Source of the DNA: JAOUGY01 sp963792365
Lineage (GTDB): Bacteria > Actinomycetota > Acidimicrobiia > Spongiisociales > ZC4RG35
DNA length: 64,000 nucleotides
NCBI GenBank assembly: GCA_963792365.1
Contig: CAWBVW010000008.1
Span: 1-64,000, forward strand
Direction of reading: 5' to 3'
A program made the translations under genes and the position numbers. The notes below the pieces were generated by a model. It saw nothing but the letters and a program-made list of their open reading frames with translations, was not told the origin of the DNA and searched no databases. Positions 26,158 through 33,772 of this stretch are shown in pieces; position 1 is the stretch's first letter; each line of letters starts with the position of its first letter.

Positions 26158-26194
26158 TTGGTCGGCGACCCCCGCTCCCTATACTCGCCGACCA
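26158..26194 (+). promoter_or_regulatory. nuo operon promoter with flanking inverted repeat
   Basis: A -10 candidate TATACT (26180-26185) and a weak -35 TTGGTC (26158-26163), 16 bases apart, lie 35 bases before nuoA. Perfect 10-bp arms TGGTCGGCGA (26159-26168) and TCGCCGACCA (26185-26194) flank the -10 element. The repeat overlaps both promoter boxes, as a repressor site or a hairpin at the start of the transcript would. Confidence 0.5.
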
Positions 26195-26220
26195 GTACCC
26201 GACCCAGGTCCAGACGCACC

Positions 26221-26586
26221 ATGACGCCCTATTTCGAGCAGTACATCACGGTGGGAGTGTTCGCAGCGCTCGGGGTCGTGCTGGTCGCTGCCATCCTCGG
26301 TGTCGCCTCCGCGCTGCGTCCCAAGAATCCGACCAAAGAGAAGGCCATCACCTATGAGTGTGGCGTCGATCCGGTGGGCAGCGGGTGGAGTCAGACCTAC
26401 GTGCGCTACTACATCTTCGGTCTCCTGTTCGTGATCTTCGACGTCGAGGCGGTGTTCATCTTCCCGTGGGCGACGATGGCCGAAGAGCTCGGCGTTTTCG
26501 GCTTGGTTGCGATCATCATCTTCATGCTGACGTTGCTCGAAGGCCTCGCGTATGCGATCAAGAAGGGTGTGCTGCGATGGGAGTAG
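26221..26586 (+). CDS. nuoA: Complex I subunit A
   Basis: ATG 26221 gives 121 residues. Three membrane helices are visible, with the conserved loop KAITYECGVDPVG containing the Cys of the NuoA/NdhC/ND3 family, and the YYIFGLLFVIFDVEAVFIFPW helix with its acidic pair. It is a membrane-arm subunit that contacts the quinone-channel region. It is the first gene of the operon, and its 3' end overlaps nuoB by 10 bases. Confidence 0.95.
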   Translation: MTPYFEQYITVGVFAALGVVLVAAILGVASALRPKNPTKEKAITYECGVDPVGSGWSQTYVRYYIFGLLFVIFDVEAVFIFPWATMAEELGVFGLVAIIIFMLTLLEGLAYAIKKGVLRWE

Positions 26587-27074
26587 CCCAGAAGTTCGGG
26601 ATGCCGAAGCCGGTGACTTGGCTGCTCAACTGGTCGCGCAAATACTCGCTGTGGCTCTTCCAGTTCGGGCTCGCATGCTGCGCCATCGAGATGATGGCGG
26701 CGTCGGGTCCACGATACGACTCGATGCGATTTGGAATCATCCCGCTGCCTGCGTCGCCGCGACAGGCCGACCTGATGGTGGTGGCCGGTACCGTGACCGA
26801 CAAGATGGCTCCGGCGGTGAAGCGGCTCTACGACCAGATGCCGGAGCCGAAGTATGTGATCTCCATGGGTTCGTGCGCCAACTGCGGTGGTCCGTACTGG
26901 GACTCGTACTCGGTCACCAAGGGTGTCGACCAGTTGATTCCGGTCGATGTGTACGTGCCCGGCTGCCCTCCTCGCCCGGAGGCGCTGCTCGAAGGGATCC
27001 TTCTTCTCCAGGAGAAGATCCAGGGCGAAGACATCAAACAGAAGTGGAATGAGCGTGAGCGACAGCTCGTCTGA
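26577..27074 (+). CDS. nuoB: Complex I subunit B (N2 iron-sulfur subunit)
   Basis: ATG 26577 gives 165 residues. The four N2-cluster cysteines are in LACCAIEMM, GSCANCGG and VPGCPPRPEALL. This subunit passes electrons from NuoI to quinone with NuoD. It overlaps nuoA and nuoC, which implies coupled translation. Confidence 0.97.
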   Translation: MGVAQKFGMPKPVTWLLNWSRKYSLWLFQFGLACCAIEMMAASGPRYDSMRFGIIPLPASPRQADLMVVAGTVTDKMAPAVKRLYDQMPEPKYVISMGSCANCGGPYWDSYSVTKGVDQLIPVDVYVPGCPPRPEALLEGILLLQEKIQGEDIKQKWNERERQLV

Positions 27075-27660
27075 CACCTCCACCGTCGTCGACGAATACG
27101 CCGCCCATGTCGCCCAGTTGGTCGGCGGCACGGTCGCGCCCGCTCTCGAGACGATCAAGATCTCCGTTCCTCGAGAGCAGTGGGTGAGCGTGCTGACGAA
27201 GGCCCGTGACGAGCTTGGTCTGGTCTTCTTCTCGTGGCTTGCCGGCGTCGACTGGGCGAACGAAGTCGCAGTGGGTGACCCGCCCGCCGAACCCGTCGAA
27301 GAGCGCTTCGAGGTCTTCTGCATGGTGGGCGATCTGACCGTGGGGCGTCGGGTGGTCTTTGCCACCGAGCTCGACAAGGCAGACCCGGTGCTCGACAGCC
27401 TCGTCGGCGTGTACGAGGGCGCCAATTGGCACGAACGCGAGTGCCACGAAATGCTCGGCATCGACTTCCGTGGTCACCCGGATCTGTCGAACCTCTATCT
27501 CCCCGACGACTTCGAGGGGAACCCACTCCTGAAGTCCTATCAACTCCTCAGCCGTGAGGTGAAGCCATGGCCGGGCAAGGTGGACGTCGAGGGCATGCCC
27601 GATGAGGATGCTGACGACGCCACGTCTGACGGCCCGTCGACGGAGAATCCGGAGGCATGA
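27049..27660 (+). CDS. nuoC: Complex I subunit C (30 kDa)
   Basis: ATG 27049 (GTG 27055 is possible) gives 203 residues. The family signature ERECHEMLGIDFRGHPDL and the following LYLPDDFEGNPLLKSY are intact. The C-terminal tail is rich in Asp and Glu. It overlaps the end of nuoB by 26 bases; nuoD follows after one base. Confidence 0.95.
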   Translation: MSVSDSSSDTSTVVDEYAAHVAQLVGGTVAPALETIKISVPREQWVSVLTKARDELGLVFFSWLAGVDWANEVAVGDPPAEPVEERFEVFCMVGDLTVGRRVVFATELDKADPVLDSLVGVYEGANWHERECHEMLGIDFRGHPDLSNLYLPDDFEGNPLLKSYQLLSREVKPWPGKVDVEGMPDEDADDATSDGPSTENPEA

Positions 27661-27661
27661 C

Positions 27662-28864
27662 GTGACAACCACGCCAACCACAGACCCGGATGTCGTTCGC
27701 CACCTGTCGGAGGTGTCGGTGTCGGTGGAGCTCGAGACTCCCGACATGACGCTGAACATCGGCCCGCAGCACCCGTCCACGCACGGTGTGCTCCGGCTGG
27801 TCGCCAAGGTCGACGGGGAACGCGCCTACGACGTCAAGCCGGTCATCGGCTACATGCACAGGGGTTATGAGAAGCTGGCCGAGGTCCGCAACTACGCCCA
27901 GATCACAACGATCGTCAACAGGATCGACTGGGTGTCCGGCTACGCCAACGAGATCCCGTTCGTGGTCGCCGCCGAAAAGCTGATGGAACTCGAGGTCCCC
28001 GAGCGGGCGCAGTACATACGGCTCATCCTCACCGAGATGGCTCGGATCAGCTCGCATCTCATCTTCATGGCCTCGTACCCCCTCGAGTTGGGTGCCGCCA
28101 CCCCGCTGTTCTTCGCACTTCGCGAACGAGAGCGCATCCTCGACCTCTTGGAAGGTGTCACCGGCGGCCGTTTCCACCCGAACTTCAACCGCATCGGCGG
28201 GGTGAAGCCGGCCGCAGGTGCCGGGTCAACCCAGCGCAAGACCATCCAGGATCTGCCCAAGGGTTTTCTGGCCGAGACCAAGGTCGCTGTGGAGCGTGTG
28301 CTCGAAGCATGTGACCAGCTCGAAGATCTGGTCGCCGGCAACGAGATCGTCCTCGCTCGCACCAAGGGGATCGGCGTGCTGCCGCTCTCCATCGCGGCCG
28401 CCTACGGCGTTTCGGGTCCCAATCTGCGTGCTTCGGGCGCCGCGTTCGACCTCCGCAAGGTCGAGAACTATCTGCCCTACGACAAGTTCGAATTCGATGT
28501 CGTCGTGGGCGAGAACGGTGACTGTTGGGACCGTTGGTGGGTTCGTCTCGAGGAGATCCGGGAGGCAGCCAAGATCATCATCCAGGCCGTGGACGGGATC
28601 CCGTCGGGTCCGCTCCAGGCGAAGGTGCCCAAGGTGATCAAGGTGCCGAAGGGCGAGATCTACGTCCGTGCCGAGAACCCCAAGGGGGAGATGGGCTACT
28701 ACATCGTGTCGGACGGTGGCCAGGGTCCGTACCGCCTGAAGATCCGCTCGGCCTCCTTCTCGAACATCTCGATGCTCCCCTGGATCCTCGAAGGAGTCCT
28801 GGTGCCCGACATCATCGCCATCATGGGCAGCCTCGACTTCGTGTTGGGCGACGTGGACAGGTGA
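27662..28864 (+). CDS. nuoD: Complex I subunit D (49 kDa, quinone-site)
   Basis: I choose the GTG at 27662, one base after the nuoC stop; upstream codons in the frame lie within nuoC. The 400-residue protein has the hallmark GPQHPSTHGVLR, the quinone-site HRGYEKL and the ENGDCWDRWWVR region. Together with NuoB it forms the quinone-reduction site. In usual operons nuoEFG would follow; here the next gene is nuoH, after a 120-bp gap filled by heptad repeats. Confidence 0.96.
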   Translation: MTTTPTTDPDVVRHLSEVSVSVELETPDMTLNIGPQHPSTHGVLRLVAKVDGERAYDVKPVIGYMHRGYEKLAEVRNYAQITTIVNRIDWVSGYANEIPFVVAAEKLMELEVPERAQYIRLILTEMARISSHLIFMASYPLELGAATPLFFALRERERILDLLEGVTGGRFHPNFNRIGGVKPAAGAGSTQRKTIQDLPKGFLAETKVAVERVLEACDQLEDLVAGNEIVLARTKGIGVLPLSIAAAYGVSGPNLRASGAAFDLRKVENYLPYDKFEFDVVVGENGDCWDRWWVRLEEIREAAKIIIQAVDGIPSGPLQAKVPKVIKVPKGEIYVRAENPKGEMGYYIVSDGGQGPYRLKIRSASFSNISMLPWILEGVLVPDIIAIMGSLDFVLGDVDR

Positions 28865-28897
28865 AGCTGATGGGAACGTGTACCTCACTCACCAGGC

Positions 28898-28957
28898 CAA
28901 CTGTCAACTGCCAACTGCCCGGAGGGCTGTCTGCTGTCGGCCGTTTGCTGTCGGCCC
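28898..28957. repeat. Heptad-period element between nuoD and nuoH, locus 4
   Basis: Units CAACTGT, CAACTGC, CAACTGC (28898-28918) are followed by GCTGTCT, GCTGTCG, GCCGTTT, GCTGTCG (28926-28953) in a second phase. The second set resembles the words of loci 5, 8 and 11. The element occupies the place where nuoEFG stand in canonical operons. Confidence 0.75.
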
Positions 28958-28984
28958 GGTGGCCGCTACACCCGGAGCCAGACG

Positions 28985-30007
28985 ATGAGTGAGTTGCTGT
29001 CGAATTTCTGGGTGCTCCTCGTCGTCAAGGTGCTCGTCATCGCGGCGCTGATTCCTCTGGCAGGAATGGTCATCGGGTTCGCCGAGATGAAGCTGTCGGC
29101 GAAGATGCAGAACCGGGTGGGGCCGTATTTTGCCGGCGGACGTTGGGGTTGGGCTCAGCTGATCGCCGACGGCGTGAAGTTTTTCCAGAAGGAAGACCTG
29201 ATCCCGGCCGAGGCCGATCGGACCGTCTTCAAGCTGGCTCCGGTGCTCGTGTTCATCGGGACGGTTGCGCTGTTCGTGGTGATTCCGTTTGGCCCCAGCC
29301 TGGTCGTCCAGAACCTCGACATCGGGATCTTCTACGCGCTCGCCATCAGCTCGGTCTCCACCATCGGAGTGTTGACGGCCGGGTGGTCATCGGCGAACAA
29401 GTACTCCCTGATGGGAGGACTGCGAGCTGCCGGTCAGCTCATCGCATACGAGTTGCCACTGGTCCTGTCGGTGGTCGGCGTGGTGGTGATGGCAGGCACC
29501 ATGAGTCTCAACGGCATCGTCGAGGCGCAGGCATCGTGGCTTTCAGAGACCGGATGGAGCGGCGGACTCCCCTTCGTCATCCCCCAGTTCCTCGGATTCT
29601 TCATCTTCATGGTGGCGGCGCTCGCCGAATTGAGCCGGATTCCCTTCGACATGCCGATCGCCGAGTCGGAGCTCGTGATGGGATACGTCACGGAGTATTC
29701 GGGATTCCGGTTCCTGTTCTTCTTCCTCGCCGAATTCGCCAACATGTTCTCGATGTCGGCGATCGCCGCCACGCTCTTCCTGGGTGGCTACTGGATGCCC
29801 GGGCTCTCTGAGTCGGCGCTCGATGTGGCCGGCCCGCTCATCCTCACCGGCAAGATCGCAGTCTTGATCTTTGCGATGATCTGGTTCCGCTGGACGTTCC
29901 CCCGGTTCCGTGAGGACCAGCTGCAGAGCCTGGCGTGGAAGTGGCTCATCCCGCTGTCACTGCTCAACATCGTGGCGACCGGGTTCTTCAAGGTGGTGGT
30001 GAACTGA
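28985..30007 (+). CDS. nuoH: Complex I subunit H
   Basis: 340 residues, eight or more membrane helices. Conserved elements are the FAEMKLSAKMQNRVGP loop, GVKFFQKEDLIPAEAD at the quinone cavity, and AELSRIPFDMPIAESELVMGY with its Glu-rich channel. It links the membrane arm to the quinone site. A GGAG ribosome site lies ~8 bases before the ATG. The stop overlaps the nuoI start (TGATG). Confidence 0.97.
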   Translation: MSELLSNFWVLLVVKVLVIAALIPLAGMVIGFAEMKLSAKMQNRVGPYFAGGRWGWAQLIADGVKFFQKEDLIPAEADRTVFKLAPVLVFIGTVALFVVIPFGPSLVVQNLDIGIFYALAISSVSTIGVLTAGWSSANKYSLMGGLRAAGQLIAYELPLVLSVVGVVVMAGTMSLNGIVEAQASWLSETGWSGGLPFVIPQFLGFFIFMVAALAELSRIPFDMPIAESELVMGYVTEYSGFRFLFFFLAEFANMFSMSAIAATLFLGGYWMPGLSESALDVAGPLILTGKIAVLIFAMIWFRWTFPRFREDQLQSLAWKWLIPLSLLNIVATGFFKVVVN

Positions 30008-30495
30008 TGGCGATCCCGACGATCCCCGGCAAGGGGCTCCTCACCGGCATGAAGTTGACCTTCACCACCATGATCAAGACCATCTTCAAGCCCGGTGAGA
30101 ACCTCGCCACCGTCAACTATCCCGTAGTGAAAGAGCAGCCGGTCGCCCGCGCCCGTGGGGTTATCGCACTCGACCAGGAAGCATGCACGGTGTGCATGTT
30201 GTGCGCCCGCAACTGCCCGGACTGGTGCATCTACATCGAAGGCCACAAGGAAGAGAAGCCGCCGGAGAAGCCGGGTGGACGCGTCAAGGTCCGTGCCACG
30301 CTCGACCGCTTCGACATCGATTACGCCTTGTGTATGTACTGCGGAATCTGTGTCGAGGTGTGCCCATTCGACGCGCTCTTCTGGAGCCCCGAATACGAGT
30401 TCTCCGAGTACGACATGGGCAAGATGATGCACGACATGGACCGGCTCCAAGACTGGCTCCGCACCGTCCCCCCAGCCCCGGATTTGGAGACATGA
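30007..30495 (+). CDS. nuoI: Complex I subunit I (2x[4Fe-4S])
   Basis: 162 residues from ATG 30007. Two ferredoxin-type motifs are seen, CTVCMLCARNCP near residue 60 and CMYCGICVEVCP near 110. The protein carries the chain from the input module to NuoB. With NuoG absent nearby, NuoI is the outermost cluster subunit encoded here, where an alternative donor could dock. Confidence 0.95.
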   Translation: MAIPTIPGKGLLTGMKLTFTTMIKTIFKPGENLATVNYPVVKEQPVARARGVIALDQEACTVCMLCARNCPDWCIYIEGHKEEKPPEKPGGRVKVRATLDRFDIDYALCMYCGICVEVCPFDALFWSPEYEFSEYDMGKMMHDMDRLQDWLRTVPPAPDLET

Positions 30496-30528
30496 TGGTC
30501 TCGAGATTCACGCATGCCGGCAACAACG

Positions 30529-30607
30529 GGCCAACGGCCGACGGCATACGGCCAGCTCCTGGCCACGGTCCCATCGCTGGTGGGCTGTGGGCCGTTGGCT
30601 GTCGGCC
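30529..30607. repeat. Heptad-period element between nuoI and nuoJ, locus 5
   Basis: Left array GGCCAAC, GGCCGAC, GGCATAC, GGCCAGC (30529-30556) and right array GCTGTGG, GCCGTTG, GCTGTCG (30584-30604) are imperfect inverted mates (about 19 of 26 positions). Together they could form a hairpin in the nuo transcript. Confidence 0.75.
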
Positions 30608-30622
30608 GAGAAGGCGCGTCGA

Positions 30623-30650
30623 GCGCATCCTGGCCCCGGTGAGGATGCGC
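30623..30650 (+). promoter_or_regulatory. Hairpin covering the nuoJ ribosome-binding site
   Basis: GCGCATCC (30623-30630) and GGATGCGC (30643-30650) are perfect arms with a 12-base loop. The only purine-rich ribosome site before nuoJ, GTGAGGA, lies in the loop and right arm, 3-12 bases from the ATG. The hairpin could limit nuoJ translation. Confidence 0.4.
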
Positions 30651-30652
30651 GC

Positions 30653-31207
30653 ATGAGTTTTGATGCCTGGATTGCTGAGCCCGTGAACTGGGTGTATCTC
30701 GCCATCGCTCTTGCGGTGCTCGTTGCGGGTGCTCGGGTCGTGACCTCGCAGAACGTGGTGCACGCCGCCCTGTTTCTCGTCGGAACGCTCGCCGGATCCG
30801 CTGGTTTGATGCTTCTTCTCTCGGCGGAGTTCGTGGCATGGACCGTGGTGCTCGTGTACATCGGCGCCGTTGTCGTGCTGTTCCTTTTCGGCATCATGAT
30901 CACCAGGGCACCCGTGGTCAGAGATGTGGGTCTCGACAACAAGAAGGCTCGTCCGGTGGCAGCCGTCTCCGCCCTCGCCATGTTCGCTGCGCTCAGCTAC
31001 ACCTCGGTGTTGGCATTTGGGGACCAGGAGATCCAGGCTGTCGGTGATCCCACGCCTACTGCCACCCTTGCGGAAGCCCTCCTGGGCAGGTTCGTGCTCC
31101 CGTTCGAGGTCGTGGGCTTCATATTGCTTGCGGCGCTGATCGGCGGCATCACCCTGGCCCGACGAGACCTCACTCCGAAGGAAGAGGAAGAGAGGGGGGC
31201 GGTATGA
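30653..31207 (+). CDS. nuoJ: Complex I subunit J
   Basis: 184 residues from ATG 30653; the open frame upstream consists of element sequence. Five hydrophobic helices. The pi-bulge helix region is VAWTVVLVYIGAVVVLFLFG. It is part of the proton pathway next to NuoK and NuoH. A Lys/Glu-rich cytoplasmic tail follows the last helix. Confidence 0.93.
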   Translation: MSFDAWIAEPVNWVYLAIALAVLVAGARVVTSQNVVHAALFLVGTLAGSAGLMLLLSAEFVAWTVVLVYIGAVVVLFLFGIMITRAPVVRDVGLDNKKARPVAAVSALAMFAALSYTSVLAFGDQEIQAVGDPTPTATLAEALLGRFVLPFEVVGFILLAALIGGITLARRDLTPKEEEERGAV

Positions 31208-31217
31208 CAGCCGGCTG

Positions 31218-31294
31218 GTCGCCAGTCGCCAGTCCCCAGGGCCCGAGTCCCGGGTCTTCGGGAGACCGGAGACCGAGACTGGGGACTGGAGACC
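31218..31294. repeat. Heptad-period element between nuoJ and nuoK, locus 6
   Basis: Left array GTCGCCA, GTCGCCA, GTCCCCA (31218-31238). Right array GGAGACC, GGAGACC, GAGACT (one base short), GGGGACT, GGAGACC (31261-31294). Read in reverse complement, the right array gives GGTCTCCAGTCCCCAG and matches the left array at 17 of 20 positions, so the locus is a hairpin of the same word family as the S23 element arms. Confidence 0.8.
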
Positions 31295-31316
31295 ACGATC
31301 CACCGGAGGTGGACGA

Positions 31317-31622
31317 ATGCTGGTGAGCCAGTTCCTCGTTGTCGCGGCGGCGCTGTTCTCTCTCGGCATCTATGGGTTGCTCGTCCGTCGCAACGCTGTG
31401 ATGGTGTTGCTCGCCGTCGAGCTGATGCTGAATGCCGTGAACATCAACCTCATCGCGTTCGAAGCAGCCCTGAGGTCTCCAGAGGCGCTCGGTCAGATCT
31501 TCTCGATCTTCGTGATCACGGTGGCCGCGGCCGAGGTCGGCATCGGGCTTGCCATCATCCTCCTCATCTTCCGGAACCGGCATTCGGCGAATGTCGACGA
31601 GTTCAACCTGATGAAGCTATGA
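31317..31622 (+). CDS. nuoK: Complex I subunit K
   Basis: 101 residues, three membrane helices, with the conserved Glu in the second helix (LLAVELMLNAVNINLIAF). The third helix carries AAAEVGIGLAIIL. Small antiporter-like (MrpC-type) subunit of the proton path. GGAGG lies 9 bases before the ATG. Confidence 0.95.
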   Translation: MLVSQFLVVAAALFSLGIYGLLVRRNAVMVLLAVELMLNAVNINLIAFEAALRSPEALGQIFSIFVITVAAAEVGIGLAIILLIFRNRHSANVDEFNLMKL

Positions 31623-31624
31623 CG

Positions 31625-31654
31625 GTCTCCAGTCTCCATTCTCCGGTCTCCAGT
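31625..31654. repeat. Heptad-period element between nuoK and nuoL, locus 7
   Basis: GTCTCCA, GTCTCCA, TTCTCCG, GTCTCCA in exact 7-bp phase from two bases after the nuoK stop. It is the shortest locus and has no inverted mate in its gap. Confidence 0.75.
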
Positions 31655-31668
31655 ATGAGGGACCTCCC

Positions 31669-33744
31669 ATGAACGTCTTCCTGCTCGCAGCAGAGGAGGG
31701 TGGGCACGGGGGCGCCGAGGCGCTGTCGAGCGGTGGTGTGTTCGCCGAATGGGCGGGGCTCATGCTCGTCACGCCGTTCATCGCCTTCCTTCTGATCATC
31801 TGGCTGGGCAAGCGGATGAAGTACAAGGGCGGCGAGTTCGCCGTGGCGGCCATGGCCGTCAACCTGGTCATCGCCACTGTCCTGTTCTTCCAGAACATGA
31901 GCGAAGGCATCCTCCACGAGGTGCACTTCGAGATCGCCAAGATCGGGCTCTTCGAAGGACGTGAACTGATCTTCGAGCTCGGATGGATGGTCGACGGGCT
32001 GTCGATCATGATGTACTGGGTCGTCGCCTTCGTGGGGCTTCTGGTGTTCGTCTATGCGCTCGGCTACATGCATGGCGACGTACGCGTCACGATGTTCTTT
32101 GCGTCGTTCTCGTTGTTCGCCGGATCGATGCTGATCCTGGTGGGTGCCCCGAACCTCATCCAGCTCATCATCGGTTGGGAGGGCGTCGGACTCGCCTCGT
32201 ACCTGTTGATCGGGCACTACTGGGAAGGGCTGGACAACGTCAGGTCGGGCAACAAGGCCTTCCTCACCAACAAGGTGGCCGATGTCGGACTGATTCTCGG
32301 CGCCATCCTCCTGGGCCTGAGTATCGGCGACTTCCGATTCCAGGAGATCAACGTCGCCGCCGAGGCGCACGACTCCCGTCTGGCGGCCGTCGCGGTGGCA
32401 GGGGCGTTGCTCATGTTCCTGGGCGCGATGGGAAAGTCGGCGCAGTTCCCGCTCCACATCTGGCTTCCAGACGCCATGGCCGGACCCACGCCCGTTTCGG
32501 CACTCATGCACGCCGCCACCATGGTCACCGCAGGTATCTACCTGATGGCGCGAATCTTCCCGGTGTACGAGTACATGGCGGGGGCCGAGGAGATACTCGG
32601 TGGAGCCATCACCGTGCGCGGCCTCATGGTGATCGTCGGGACGATAACGCTCTTCGCCATGGGGCTGTTGGCGCTGGTGGCCAACGACCTCAAGAAGGTG
32701 CTCGCGTACTCAACGGTTTCTCAGCTCGGATACATGATGACGGCCGTGGCCGCCGGTGGTTACACGGCCGGCTTGTTCCACCTCTTCACCCATGCGTTCT
32801 TCAAGGCTCTGTTGTTCCTCGGTGCCGGGTCGGTGATCCACGCGGTGCATTCCAACAACATGACCGACATGGGCGGCCTTCGCAAAGACATGCCCCACAC
32901 CTTCCGGACCTTCATCATCGGGTCGCTGGCGCTGGCCGGCATCATCCCGTTCGCCGGGTTCTGGTCCAAAGACGAAATCCTCGCCACGCTCGACTACGAG
33001 GGCTACCGGTTCGTGTTCTGGGTGGCCGTTGCCGGCGCCTTCGTCACCGCCTTCTACATGACCCGGGCCATCGCCCTGACGTTCTTCGGCAGCTACAAGG
33101 GTCATGGGCATCCACACGAGTCGCCCACGATCATGACCGGGCCCTTGTGGCTGCTGGCGATTCCCTCGGTGCTCGCTGGATTCCTGAACATCCCCGGCGT
33201 CGAGTTGGGCGGACTTCGCAACTTCACCTCGTGGGTCGCCGCTCGAGTGGTGCCGCTCGGTGATCACCACCCGGAGGCCCCTGACTGGGGGCTGGCGGCG
33301 ATCGGACTCGGCGCCGCAGTAGCCGGGATCGCCCTGGGCTGGTTGTTGTTCAGCAAGGATGCCGACACCCAAGAAGCGCGTGATTCGCTCGAGGTGCCGG
33401 TGCTCTACCCGCTGCTGCGAGCCAAGTACTACATGGATCATCTCGCATGGGGAATCGTCAACTTCACCAAAGGCCCAGCGGCTCGCGCCATGAACTGGAT
33501 CAACACCTACATCCTCGACGGCATGGTCAACGGGGTGGGTGCGATGGTCATGGCCCTCGGCCGATTCGTCTACGGTGGCCTCGACCAGCGAGGCATCGAT
33601 GGTTTCTTCAACGGCCTGGCCATGGCGAGCGACGCCGCGGGGTCGGGTGCGAGAAAACTCCAGACCGGACGTGTTCAGCAGTATGCCGCGGGGTTCGTGG
33701 TGGGCGCGTTGGTGCTGGTCGTAGCTGTGGCGATTTTCCGATAG
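31669..33744 (+). CDS. nuoL: Complex I subunit L (antiporter-like)
   Basis: 691 residues with about sixteen membrane helices, including the conserved GWEGVGLASYLLIGHYW, the channel Lys in DAMAGPTPVSALMHAATMV and the LKKVLAYSTVSQLGYM box. The C-terminal part has the long lateral helix and an extra helix typical of NuoL. It pumps protons at the distal end of the membrane arm. Confidence 0.97.
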   Translation: MNVFLLAAEEGGHGGAEALSSGGVFAEWAGLMLVTPFIAFLLIIWLGKRMKYKGGEFAVAAMAVNLVIATVLFFQNMSEGILHEVHFEIAKIGLFEGRELIFELGWMVDGLSIMMYWVVAFVGLLVFVYALGYMHGDVRVTMFFASFSLFAGSMLILVGAPNLIQLIIGWEGVGLASYLLIGHYWEGLDNVRSGNKAFLTNKVADVGLILGAILLGLSIGDFRFQEINVAAEAHDSRLAAVAVAGALLMFLGAMGKSAQFPLHIWLPDAMAGPTPVSALMHAATMVTAGIYLMARIFPVYEYMAGAEEILGGAITVRGLMVIVGTITLFAMGLLALVANDLKKVLAYSTVSQLGYMMTAVAAGGYTAGLFHLFTHAFFKALLFLGAGSVIHAVHSNNMTDMGGLRKDMPHTFRTFIIGSLALAGIIPFAGFWSKDEILATLDYEGYRFVFWVAVAGAFVTAFYMTRAIALTFFGSYKGHGHPHESPTIMTGPLWLLAIPSVLAGFLNIPGVELGGLRNFTSWVAARVVPLGDHHPEAPDWGLAAIGLGAAVAGIALGWLLFSKDADTQEARDSLEVPVLYPLLRAKYYMDHLAWGIVNFTKGPAARAMNWINTYILDGMVNGVGAMVMALGRFVYGGLDQRGIDGFFNGLAMASDAAGSGARKLQTGRVQQYAAGFVVGALVLVVAVAIFR

Positions 33745-33772
33745 AACCGTCGAAGGAGAGAGGCGAACGACG

